Of a DNA stretch of 64,000 nt, positions 44,293 to 53,559 are shown piece after piece. The position numbers and the translations under genes are program-made. The notes below the pieces were generated by a model that was given only the letters and a program-made list of their open reading frames with translations, searched no databases and was not told the DNA's origin. The DNA comes from Gracilibacillus massiliensis (GTDB lineage: Bacteria > Bacillota > Bacilli > Bacillales > Amphibacillaceae). The stretch is taken from contig NZ_CZRP01000012.1 of the NCBI RefSeq assembly GCF_001458115.1, positions 310,001-374,000 on the forward strand, given 5' to 3'. The stretch's first letter is position 1, and each line of letters starts with the position of its first letter.

Positions 44293-47099
44293 ATTTTGCA
44301 GTAGGAACACTGGTAAAAGCTAGAGGGAGAGAGTGGGTTGTTTTACCTGAATCTCAAGAAGACTTACTTATGCTTCGACCTTTAGGTGGAACTGAAGATG
44401 AGGTAACTGGTATCTATGTACCATTAGAAAAAGTGGAATCAGCACATTTTGATTTACCAGACCCTAATCAGTTAGGTGATTATAGATCTGGAAGGTTGCT
44501 TCGTGATGCAATAAGGATTGGTTTTCGCTCTAGTGCTGGACCTTTCCGTTCTTTTGGTAAGATTGCAGTACAACCTCGGCCGTACCAACTGGTTCCGTTA
44601 TTAATGGCTCTAAAGTTAGATCCTGTAAGGGTATTGATCGCAGATGATGTTGGTATTGGTAAAACTGTCGAAGCTTGTTTAATAGCTAGAGAATTACTTG
44701 ATCGTGGTGAGATTACACGAATGGCTGTTTTATGCCCACCACATTTAGCTGAACAATGGCAAACTGAACTGAAAAATAAGTTTCATATAGATGCAGAGTT
44801 AGTATTACCAAGTACTGTTACTCGATTAGAACGAAATTGTGGTATTGGTGAATCTTTATTTGAATTATATCCATTTGTCATCGTATCTACTGATTTTGTT
44901 AAATCCGATCGTAGAAGAGATGAATTTCTTCGTACTTGTCCTGAATTTGTTATTGTTGATGAAGCACATACATGTGCTTTTGGTGAGAATGTGAGAGGAG
45001 GTAAGCATCAAAGATATCAATTATTATCAGGTTTAGCTGAAAATTCAGCTAGACACTTAGTATTAGTGACTGCAACTCCTCATAGTGGAAACGAGAATGC
45101 CTTTCGTTCTTTACTGTCTCTTTTGAACTCTGATTTCGAAAATTTTCCGGAATCAATAGTGGGTAAAGAAAACGTAGGTTTTAGAAGAAAATTATCAAAG
45201 TACTTAGTTCAAAGAAGGCGTGCGGATATTAGGCATTTTATGAAGGAAGAAACACCTTTTCCAATAAGAGAAGAAGCAGAAGAAACATATAAATTGTCTC
45301 CAGAATACAAAAAGTTATTTAATCGAGTATTACGTTACGCAAGAGAAACCGTTATGGATGAGAATGGGAGCGGTCATCACCAGAGAGTCAAGTGGTGGTC
45401 AGCACTAGCTTTATTAAGGTCACTTGCAAGTAGTCCTGCAGCCGCGGTTGCGACACTAAGAAGTCGTGCCTCAACAATTCAATCTAATAGTATAGAAGAG
45501 GCCAATGACATAGGTAAAAGAACTGTTTTAGATATTGATACAGATGATTTAATAACAGATGTAATTCCGGGTAGTGATATAGCATCAATTACTAATGATG
45601 AAAAGAAAAATCGTCGTGTTCTTCTACAAATGGCAAGGGAAGCTGAGTTGTTATATGGAAAAAAGGATCACAAATTAACAGAAGTTACTAAATTAATTAA
45701 ACGGCTAATTAGTGAGGGTTATAATCCAATAATTTTTTGTAGATTTATCCCTACAGCTGAGTATTTAGCGGAACAACTACGTAAAAAACTGCCTAAAAAA
45801 GTTAATGTTACTGCTGTAACGGGTAATTTGCCTCCGACTGAAAGAGAAGAAAGAGTTATAAATTTGATTCATTCAGAACAAAGAGTGTTAGTAGCAACAG
45901 ATTGTTTAAGCGAAGGAATTAATCTGCAAGAAGGATTTGATAGCGTAATTCACTATGATTTGAGTTGGAATCCCACCAGGCACGAGCAACGGGAAGGAAG
46001 AGTAGATAGGTATGGTCAAACTAAAGGTAATGTTCGTGTGGTTACTTATTATGGAGTTGACAACCAAATAGACGGAATTGTGCTTGATGTCCTTCTTCGA
46101 AAGCATAAAACTATAAAAAGTTCGTTAGGAATTTCGGTGCCTATACCAGTTGATGCAAATTCTGTGGTGGAAGCAATATTTGAAGGACTATTACTTAAAG
46201 GAAAGAACTTTGAAAGAGACTTTGAACAATTATCATTTGACTTTGATTTACCTATAAAAGAGGAAGTTTTTAGAAAATGGGATGATGTAACAGCTAAAGA
46301 AAAACGTTCACGAACAATGTTTGCTCAAGACACAATTAAAGTTGATGAGGTATCTAGGGAGTTGGAATCAATAAAAAATGTAATTGGAACTGAAGAGGAA
46401 ATTAAAGACTTTGTACAGGATGGTCTACAGCTTAATAACGCGGTTGTCAGTGGTGAAGATGTTATTCGGGTAAATCTAAAAGATTCCCCAAGTACATTAA
46501 AGGAATCGTTAGGAAATATTGAACAATTTAATGGAAAGTTTGCATACCCTGTTCCTGAAAATACTATTTACCTTAGTAGAACTCATCCTATTGTAGAAGG
46601 CCTTGCTAACTTCATTATCAATAATACTCTCGATGCAAAGAGTAAGGAATTATTTAGGAGAAGTGGTGCTATTCGGACAAATTATGTTTCTAAGCGAACT
46701 ACAGTTATACTTACTCGATTGCGCTATCATATAATTGAGAAAATAAGAGGTAAAGAATCTGTTTTATTAGCAGAAGAATCTCAATTATATTCATTTCAAG
46801 GTTCACCCAAAAATGCTGAATGGTTAACTGAAAATGATTCGGAAAAATTATTAATGGCTGAACCTTCTAGTAATATTGACCCTAATCAAGCAATAGGGTT
46901 CATGAGGCAAATAATTGATAACTTTGACTATATTAAACCAACATTAGAACAATTCGCACAAAACAGAGGTGCAAAATTATTGGACGAACATTCAAGGGTA
47001 AGAACAGCTTCTAAGCAAAAAGGGAATGTTAGAGTAGAACCAAAACTTCCACTTGATATTTTAGGTATATATATGTATCTACCGGAACCTAAGGTTTAG
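44289..47099 (+). CDS. SNF2/HepA-type helicase (DrmD-like)
   Basis: A 936-aa superfamily 2 ATPase of the SWI2/SNF2 class. Walker A is DDVGIGKTVEACLIA (about 117), the DEAH box VDEAHTCAFGENVRGG (about 223), then VTATPHSGNENAF; the second lobe has CLSEGINLQEGFDSVIHYDL (about 538) and REGRVDRYGQTKG (about 566). The C-terminal 300 residues are not recognised. This type of SNF2 protein accompanies adenine methylases in class 1 DISARM (DrmD). It is the middle gene of a tightly packed three-gene operon. Confidence 0.9.
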   Translation: MNFAVGTLVKARGREWVVLPESQEDLLMLRPLGGTEDEVTGIYVPLEKVESAHFDLPDPNQLGDYRSGRLLRDAIRIGFRSSAGPFRSFGKIAVQPRPYQLVPLLMALKLDPVRVLIADDVGIGKTVEACLIARELLDRGEITRMAVLCPPHLAEQWQTELKNKFHIDAELVLPSTVTRLERNCGIGESLFELYPFVIVSTDFVKSDRRRDEFLRTCPEFVIVDEAHTCAFGENVRGGKHQRYQLLSGLAENSARHLVLVTATPHSGNENAFRSLLSLLNSDFENFPESIVGKENVGFRRKLSKYLVQRRRADIRHFMKEETPFPIREEAEETYKLSPEYKKLFNRVLRYARETVMDENGSGHHQRVKWWSALALLRSLASSPAAAVATLRSRASTIQSNSIEEANDIGKRTVLDIDTDDLITDVIPGSDIASITNDEKKNRRVLLQMAREAELLYGKKDHKLTEVTKLIKRLISEGYNPIIFCRFIPTAEYLAEQLRKKLPKKVNVTAVTGNLPPTEREERVINLIHSEQRVLVATDCLSEGINLQEGFDSVIHYDLSWNPTRHEQREGRVDRYGQTKGNVRVVTYYGVDNQIDGIVLDVLLRKHKTIKSSLGISVPIPVDANSVVEAIFEGLLLKGKNFERDFEQLSFDFDLPIKEEVFRKWDDVTAKEKRSRTMFAQDTIKVDEVSRELESIKNVIGTEEEIKDFVQDGLQLNNAVVSGEDVIRVNLKDSPSTLKESLGNIEQFNGKFAYPVPENTIYLSRTHPIVEGLANFIINNTLDAKSKELFRRSGAIRTNYVSKRTTVILTRLRYHIIEKIRGKESVLLAEESQLYSFQGSPKNAEWLTENDSEKLLMAEPSSNIDPNQAIGFMRQIIDNFDYIKPTLEQFAQNRGAKLLDEHSRVRTASKQKGNVRVEPKLPLDILGIYMYLPEPKV

Positions 47100-47108
47100 G
47101 AGGTATTT

Positions 47109-50100
47109 ATGCAAACTAAAGGAAAAGAAATATTTACAACTATACGTACTGAGGGAGCTTTGCTTCCAACCGATACATTACAAAGAATATTGGATGGAGA
47201 TAAGGGAGTAGAAGGCTTAGAGCCTTATTCATATCATTTAGCTAAAGGGGAGAAAGTAAACGAAGCTATTAATCGCTCGTGGAACAGGTTATTGGGAGCT
47301 TGGAGTTCTTTTAAGAATACAATAGATAAGTTACCGGGTAGTGAGACAGGTACGAGCATAACACGGGAGCGTTGGTTATTAATCCTATTTCAAGAACTTG
47401 GGTTTGGTCGTTTATTACCAGCTAAAGGTATTGAATTGAATAATAAAAGTTATCCTATTTCCCATATTTGGCAACATACACCGATACATCTTGTTGGCTA
47501 TAGAATTGACCTTGACCATCGTACTGCGGGGATAGCTGGAGCGGCAAGGATGAGTCCACACAGTTTAGTTCAAGAGTTATTAAATAGGTCGGACAGCTAT
47601 TTGTGGGGAATTGTATCGAATGGTTTAGAATTAAGATTATTACGAGATAATGTGAGCTTAACACGTCAGGCATATGTTCAATTTGATCTAGAAGCAATTA
47701 TGGAAGGTCAAGTATACTCAGATTTTGTTATATTGTGGTTGCTGTGCCACCAATCTAGATTTGAATCTGAGAAGCCAGAAAATTGTTGGATTGAGACTTG
47801 GTCTAAAAGTGCAAAGGAGCATGGGACTAGAGCTTTAGACCAGCTAAGAAAAGGTGTAGAACAAGCTATTACCTCTCTAGGCCAAGGATTAATTCTCGAG
47901 AGTTCAAATTCTGAATTAAGGGATAAGCTTGTTTCAGGAACATTGAGTGCAAATGAATATTATCGGCAACTGTTAAGGATTGTCTACCGTTTTATTTTTT
48001 TGTTTGTAGCAGAAGATAGAAATCTTTTATTTGATCCCCAGGCTAAGAAAGAATCCTTGGAAATGTATAATAAATATTATTCAATGTCTAGATTACGCAA
48101 ATTAGCTGCAAAAAGGGTAGGTACAAAGCACACGGATCTTTTCCAAGGTATCCTAATAATTATGAATAAATTGCAATCTGGATATAAAGATTTAGCTTTA
48201 CCTGCGTTAGGGAGTTTTCTTTGGTCAGATAAAGCTGCTGCTGACTTAAATAATTGTAATTTAGCAAATCATAATTTGTTAGCTTCTATTAGGTCTATAT
48301 CATTTATTTTTGATGGTGGTATAAGGAGACCTGTAGATTATAAGAATTTGGGTGCTGAAGAATTAGGAAGTATATATGAATCACTACTAGAACTTCATCC
48401 AGTGTTTAATCTTGAATCTGCTACATTTGAATTAACCACCGCTAGTGGGAATGAAAGAAAAACAACGGGAAGTTATTATACACCAACTAGTTTAATTAGT
48501 AGTCTGTTGGATTCCTCTCTAGAACCTGTGTTGAATGAGGTAAGCAGTAAAAAAGATGCTGAATCTGCAATACTTAACCTTAAAATTTGTGATCCAGCTT
48601 GTGGCAGTGGTCACTTTTTAATAGCGGCTGCTCATCGGATAGCAAAAAGACTTGCAATGGTTAGAACTGGCGATGATGAGCCATCACCAAATGAACAAAG
48701 AAAAGCTTTGAGGGATGTTATTGGACGCTGTATATATGGGGTTGATGTAAATGAAATGGCTGTGGAATTATGTAAGGTGAGCTTATGGATGGAAGCGTTG
48801 CAGCCCGGGAAACCATTAAGTTTTTTGGACCATCATATACAATGTGGTAATAGTTTGTTTGGAACAACACCAACACTGATGGCTCAAGGTATTCCAAATG
48901 AAGTATTTAATCCTATTGAAGGAGATGATAAAGAGTATTGTAAAATATATAAAAAAGAAAATAGAAACGAAAGGAAAAATATTAAACAAATTTCCTTCTT
49001 TGAGTTAGATGAATCAATATGGCAAGATGAAATATATAATGAGTGGAAAAATATTCATATTATGAAAAGTGAATCCATTGAGGAGTTACTGGATAAAGAA
49101 AATAAGTATAATGAATTAATTAACTCTACTAATTATATAAAGAACAAACTTGTTGCTGATGCTTGGTGTGCATCATTTGTCTGGAGAAAAACAAATAAAC
49201 TACCTTATCCAATTACAGAAAAAATCTACAGAACAATTGAATCGAATCCATTTAGTACGCCAAAGTGGCTAGTAAATGAGATAAAAGAGTTGGCTCAAGA
49301 ATATCGCTTTTTTCATTTTCATATTGCCTTTCCTGAAGTGTTTAAACAATCGGAGAAAAATAATGAAAATAAAATAACGGGTTTGTCAGGTGGGTTTGAT
49401 GTAGTCTTAGGAAATCCGCCGTGGGAGAGAATAAAGCTCCAGGAAAAGGAATGGTTTTCTCAAAGGTTAAAGGAGATAGCGAATGCACCAAATGCATCTA
49501 AAAGAAAGCAATTAATAAACAGTCTATCTAAAAATAATCCGCAAATTTATAAAGAATTTTTAAATGATAAACGTAAATCAGAAGGAGAGCTTCATTTCAT
49601 AAAGAAATCTAATAGGTACCCTCTTTGTGGACGAGGAGATGTAAATACGTACGCAGTATTTGCTGAAACTAATAGATTAATTCTGAATAAAAGTGGTAGG
49701 ATAGGATGTATAGTTCCTTCAGGAATAGCAACTGATGACACAACCAAATATTTTTTCCAGAATTTAATGGAAACACATTCTTTGGTAAGTTTATTTGATT
49801 TTGAAAATTCAATGAGAATCTTTCCTGGAGTTCATAGAGAGCAAAAGTTTTGTTTATTAACTATAACTGCAAATGGTTTGTCATTGAAAGCAAAATTCGC
49901 ATTCTTCATTCATAAAGTTGATCAATTGTCAGATGAAAATAAAATATTTAGTTTAACAGCAGAGGAAATAGCTCTAATAAATCCAAATACTAAAACATGT
50001 CCAATATTTAAAACGAATAAGGATGCAGATATTATTAAGTCAATATATGCTAACCACAATGTTTTAAAAAGGGAAAGTGAACCTGCCTATAATCCTTTTA

Positions 50101-51032
50101 ATATAAGGTTTTTGAGGATGTTTGATATGACAAATAATTCCAGCTTATTTCTTACTGAATCTGAGTTAATAGAACAGGGATTCCGATTAGAACATAATAC
50201 GTTTATTAATAACTCTGGATCACAATTTCTTCCTCTATACGAGGGTAAACTAACACATATTTTTGACCATAGGTATACTACATTTTTAGATACAACATTT
50301 GAAGACACTCAGAAAGGAAACCCAAGAGAAGTTACTGAAAATGAACATGGGAATCCATCATTTGAAATCAAACCACGTTTTTGGGTTGACAAAACTGAAT
50401 ATTGTAGAGCTCTTGAGATGGAAAATATACCACAATATTGGCTAACATTTCATGGTATATCAAATCCAAATAATGAAAGAACATTTATTTCTACAATTTG
50501 TCCATCATATCCAATGGGAAATTCTTTACCCGCAATTTACTTTGATTCAGGGAAGAATCAAATTGAAGAAGTATTAATATTATGTGCAAATTTTAATTCA
50601 TTTGTATTTGATTATATTTCTCGATTAAAGATAGGAAGTAGAAATGTAAACTTTTTTGTAATTAAACAACTTCCAATTATTGAGTCAAATAAAATAGATT
50701 ATAAATTACGTGAAATAATTTGCGACTATGTGCTTGAACTGTCATATACTTCATCATCTTTAGAAAAATTGGCACAAGATTATGGATATCAAGGACCTCC
50801 ATTTGAATGGGATGAAGAAAGACGATTAAAAATTCAATGTAAAATAGATGCTATATTCTTTTATCTATATGGTCTACAAAATTATGAAATTGAACATATA
50901 ATGGAATCGTTCAATCTTATAAGAAAAAGGGATGAGCAAAATTATGGGAGTTTCAAGACAAAAGATACTATATTAAAATATTATAATGAATTAATAAAAG
51001 TACTGCCCGATGTACAAGCCGATATTAACTAA
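47109..51032 (+). CDS. Eco57I-like N6-adenine DNA methyltransferase (DrmMI/type IIG-like)
   Basis: A 1307-aa protein. SAM motif I is ICDPACGSGHFLIAAAHRIA (about 493-512), followed by YGVDVNEMAVELCKVSLWME; catalytic motif IV NPPW is in VVLGNPPWERIKLQ (about 767), typical of N6-adenine methylases. The N-terminal 430 residues (RERWLLILFQELGFGRLLPA) and the C-terminal specificity-like region (NIPQYWLTFHGISNPNNERT) fit a BREX/DISARM or type IIG layout, but no PD-(D/E)xK nuclease is evident at the N-terminus. AGGAGG is six bases before the ATG, ten bases after the SNF2 gene. It probably marks host DNA as self. Confidence 0.9.
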   Translation: MQTKGKEIFTTIRTEGALLPTDTLQRILDGDKGVEGLEPYSYHLAKGEKVNEAINRSWNRLLGAWSSFKNTIDKLPGSETGTSITRERWLLILFQELGFGRLLPAKGIELNNKSYPISHIWQHTPIHLVGYRIDLDHRTAGIAGAARMSPHSLVQELLNRSDSYLWGIVSNGLELRLLRDNVSLTRQAYVQFDLEAIMEGQVYSDFVILWLLCHQSRFESEKPENCWIETWSKSAKEHGTRALDQLRKGVEQAITSLGQGLILESSNSELRDKLVSGTLSANEYYRQLLRIVYRFIFLFVAEDRNLLFDPQAKKESLEMYNKYYSMSRLRKLAAKRVGTKHTDLFQGILIIMNKLQSGYKDLALPALGSFLWSDKAAADLNNCNLANHNLLASIRSISFIFDGGIRRPVDYKNLGAEELGSIYESLLELHPVFNLESATFELTTASGNERKTTGSYYTPTSLISSLLDSSLEPVLNEVSSKKDAESAILNLKICDPACGSGHFLIAAAHRIAKRLAMVRTGDDEPSPNEQRKALRDVIGRCIYGVDVNEMAVELCKVSLWMEALQPGKPLSFLDHHIQCGNSLFGTTPTLMAQGIPNEVFNPIEGDDKEYCKIYKKENRNERKNIKQISFFELDESIWQDEIYNEWKNIHIMKSESIEELLDKENKYNELINSTNYIKNKLVADAWCASFVWRKTNKLPYPITEKIYRTIESNPFSTPKWLVNEIKELAQEYRFFHFHIAFPEVFKQSEKNNENKITGLSGGFDVVLGNPPWERIKLQEKEWFSQRLKEIANAPNASKRKQLINSLSKNNPQIYKEFLNDKRKSEGELHFIKKSNRYPLCGRGDVNTYAVFAETNRLILNKSGRIGCIVPSGIATDDTTKYFFQNLMETHSLVSLFDFENSMRIFPGVHREQKFCLLTITANGLSLKAKFAFFIHKVDQLSDENKIFSLTAEEIALINPNTKTCPIFKTNKDADIIKSIYANHNVLKRESEPAYNPFNIRFLRMFDMTNNSSLFLTESELIEQGFRLEHNTFINNSGSQFLPLYEGKLTHIFDHRYTTFLDTTFEDTQKGNPREVTENEHGNPSFEIKPRFWVDKTEYCRALEMENIPQYWLTFHGISNPNNERTFISTICPSYPMGNSLPAIYFDSGKNQIEEVLILCANFNSFVFDYISRLKIGSRNVNFFVIKQLPIIESNKIDYKLREIICDYVLELSYTSSSLEKLAQDYGYQGPPFEWDEERRLKIQCKIDAIFFYLYGLQNYEIEHIMESFNLIRKRDEQNYGSFKTKDTILKYYNELIKVLPDVQADIN

Positions 51033-51041
51033 GCAAATTAT

Positions 51042-51077
51042 AGCCCGGAATTTCAAGCACTATATCCGGGCTTTTTG
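51042..51077 (+). terminator. Terminator of the helicase-SNF2-methylase operon
   Basis: AGCCCGGA and TCCGGGCT form a perfect 8-bp stem ending in TTTTT, ten bases after the methylase stop. Confidence 0.85.
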
Positions 51078-51809
51078 AATTATCTCATTAAAGAAAATAA
51101 TAAACTACTTTTTGATTATTTTTGAACTATTATAATACAGTTTGATTAATAGCATTTCAACAATACTATATCTTGTTTTGACATTAGGATTCTAGTTAGT
51201 TCGTAGTTTATTACTTCTATGCTTTAATAATCTTGTATAAGTAAATATTTATTAAGCCAAATTATCATAACTGGTCAAGAATTCATGAGATCATGGAGTA
51301 ATTTCATATTAAAATATATTCTGAAGTGCAATAAGTTTGAGTAACTAACCAAATGGTGAAATATGAAATTATACACCGAATAATATTTTCTTTTAATCCA
51401 AGGGGAAATAACTTATATCGACTCTTTCCGACCAAAAAAGAAGAGTCTGTGGTTATGCTTTCTTATAAAGGGGGGACAGGGGGTGGAACAAAAGCTGTGG
51501 TCTAAGTTTTTAAAAGAAAGAATTGAAGCAGAAAAATATTTTACCCCTTCTGAGTTAAATGACATTTAAATATCGAAAATGAGAGAAAATGATCTTTCAC
51601 AGATTATATTGGAAGTTTATGGGATGATTTTACGAACTTGTAAAGTTTTGGAGTTGAAGTGAGTAAAATAAATATTTAGTCGAATTAACCTCCAATCAAC
51701 TTTAAATAGAATATTAATAGGTATCAATAACTAAAAGATTTATTGGTATGATAAGGTAAGTAATATAAATAGTATCAATACACTGTGAAATATAAAAGGA
51801 GAAAGTATA
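51078..51809. other. Intergenic region with a possible broken small gene
   Basis: AAAGGGGGGACAGGGG precedes a GTG at 51483 opening VEQKLWSKFLKERIEAEKYF; a TAA stops it at 51567, yet the same frame goes on as MRENDLSQIILEVYGMILRT to a TGA at 51660. It looks like a small gene with one internal stop; family unknown. The rest is A/T-rich and ends with AAAAGGAG, the binding site of the ABC-3C gene. Confidence 0.4.
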
Positions 51810-53108
51810 ATGACAAATGTTAAGTCACATCAAGAGGCTACTGCTGCAGAAGATAAGTCAATTGGATTTGATTATCAGTATTATTACTTTCTGTATTTAA
51901 TCCTTGGGCTAGGTACAGGTGAGTCGATTGGATTAGAAGTTAAGGATGATATCCATATTGATTTTCCAGATAATAAACAAACATTGCTACAATTAAAACA
52001 TTCGGTCCAAACTAATGCACAAGGAGAAATTATTAATCTAAGAGAAAGTGATACTGACCTATGGAAGACTATCTACAATTGGGTTAAAGTTATTAATGAT
52101 AAAATAGAAGGAAGAGAAACATTGGATTCACGCATTGAGTTTATAAAAAGAACTGATTTTATTTTAATTACAAACAAAGCATTTAATACTAAAAATCAGT
52201 TTCTGGTAAATTTGGAGAAACTCAAAGAAGGCAAAATGGATACAAAGGAATTCAAAGATTACTTCAAAAAAAAATACGATTTAAAATTGACTAAGAAGGT
52301 AGCTAAGGAAAGTAGTGAAAAAAAAGGAGAAGACAAGCTACTTCTTTATATCAAGGAGTTTTTAGATCAAGAAGACCAGTGGTTAGAAGAATTTTTAAAG
52401 AAACTAAGTTTTAGTTTAAATGAAGATGATTTAATTGAACGGATTAAATTAAGGATTAAAGCAAAATTTATTCCGGAAAATAAAATTGAAGATGTATTTA
52501 ACAGTTTAGATAGTAACATAAGAAGAGATAATTATATCGCTATAAAAAAGGGAGAAAGAATTGAATATAGTTTTGATAATTTACATGAAAGATATACAAG
52601 GTGTTTTTTATTAGGTAGAACTGATAGAAGAATAATACGAAGAGATAAGCCATCTATTGAAGAAATCCCTGAGGAGCAATTATTTATTAAACAACTTGAA
52701 GACATAGGAATCATATCAAAAGAAGATGATGATTACCAAGACCAAGTTATTCAACGAACAATTGCTAAATTAATTACTTTTAATAATTTAGAAAAGTGGA
52801 AACAAGAAGGAGAATTAACAAGTACAGAACAGGAAAGCTTTGATAGAGAATCAATTTATGAATGGAAAGTAGTATTTGATAGAACGTATAGAAAGGTTAA
52901 AAGAAAATTCAGAGATGATTCAATAGTTGACGAAATAGAACTGATTGATTTAGCTAATGAATGTTTAGATGATGTTTTAAGCAAAAAGTTGAATATCCAA
53001 GAAACACAATTGGACTTAGAAATGAGTAATGGGCAATATTATTTGCTCTCTGATAAGCCATTGGTTGGTTGGAGATATGATTGGGGTAAGAGGTATAAAA
53101 ATGAATAA
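51810..53108 (+). CDS. ABC-3C-type system effector with N-terminal nuclease-like domain
   Basis: A 432-aa protein. The N-terminus resembles Cap4/dsDNA-nuclease-type domains: GFDYQYYYFLYLILG, then GLEVKDDIHIDF with E43/D46 and LLQLKHSV with Q61/K63, a PD-(D/E)xK-like pattern. The rest is long, charged helices with no recognised motif. The gene order (this, a 150-aa protein, then a DUF3732 ATPase) is that of ABC-three-component conflict systems, in which the first gene is the effector. AAAAGGAG before ATG. It overlaps the next gene by eight bases. Confidence 0.75.
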   Translation: MTNVKSHQEATAAEDKSIGFDYQYYYFLYLILGLGTGESIGLEVKDDIHIDFPDNKQTLLQLKHSVQTNAQGEIINLRESDTDLWKTIYNWVKVINDKIEGRETLDSRIEFIKRTDFILITNKAFNTKNQFLVNLEKLKEGKMDTKEFKDYFKKKYDLKLTKKVAKESSEKKGEDKLLLYIKEFLDQEDQWLEEFLKKLSFSLNEDDLIERIKLRIKAKFIPENKIEDVFNSLDSNIRRDNYIAIKKGERIEYSFDNLHERYTRCFLLGRTDRRIIRRDKPSIEEIPEEQLFIKQLEDIGIISKEDDDYQDQVIQRTIAKLITFNNLEKWKQEGELTSTEQESFDRESIYEWKVVFDRTYRKVKRKFRDDSIVDEIELIDLANECLDDVLSKKLNIQETQLDLEMSNGQYYLLSDKPLVGWRYDWGKRYKNE

Positions 53109-53559
53109 ATATCAATCAAATTATAATAATGAACTTATTGGCCTTATTTCGATAATTTCAGTACTAAAACATCATAAAGAAATGAGTTTAGGTAAAGTTT
53201 TGCTAATTTTACCATTTTTTTCACATGGTAATACACTTAACTTATTAAAAAGCAAAAGGGTTAAAATTCGTAGCTTAGAGGAATTTATAGTTAAATATCC
53301 TTCGAGTTTTTCTAGTTTCAACGATAGATATTATTCTCTTTTAACCACATCACTAAACTCAATTATTCTTTTAAAAAGAATGCAATTGATTATCATAACA
53401 AAAGGGCAAGTATCTGTGAAGGAAGATTTTAATTTTGAAATAGAAAATAAGAGTCTTGGAAAAAGAGCAAAAGAAATAGTTCAAGCAAGTCAAAATTTGT
53501 CTGAAATATTAATGGAAAGTACTCACAATCTTTATCTTCAACTAAGGGTGAAAATATGA
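53101..53559 (+). CDS. ABC-3C-type middle component
   Basis: A 152-aa helical protein (NYNNELIGLISIISVLKHHK, KSLGKRAKEIVQASQNLSEI). The size, composition and position between effector and ATPase are those of the middle component of ABC-three-component systems, thought to link the two. ATG 53101 follows AGAGGT; a longer frame opens at 53029 inside the effector gene but overlaps it heavily. The stop is overlapped by the ATPase ATG (ATGA). Confidence 0.72.
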   Translation: MNKYQSNYNNELIGLISIISVLKHHKEMSLGKVLLILPFFSHGNTLNLLKSKRVKIRSLEEFIVKYPSSFSSFNDRYYSLLTTSLNSIILLKRMQLIIITKGQVSVKEDFNFEIENKSLGKRAKEIVQASQNLSEILMESTHNLYLQLRVKI

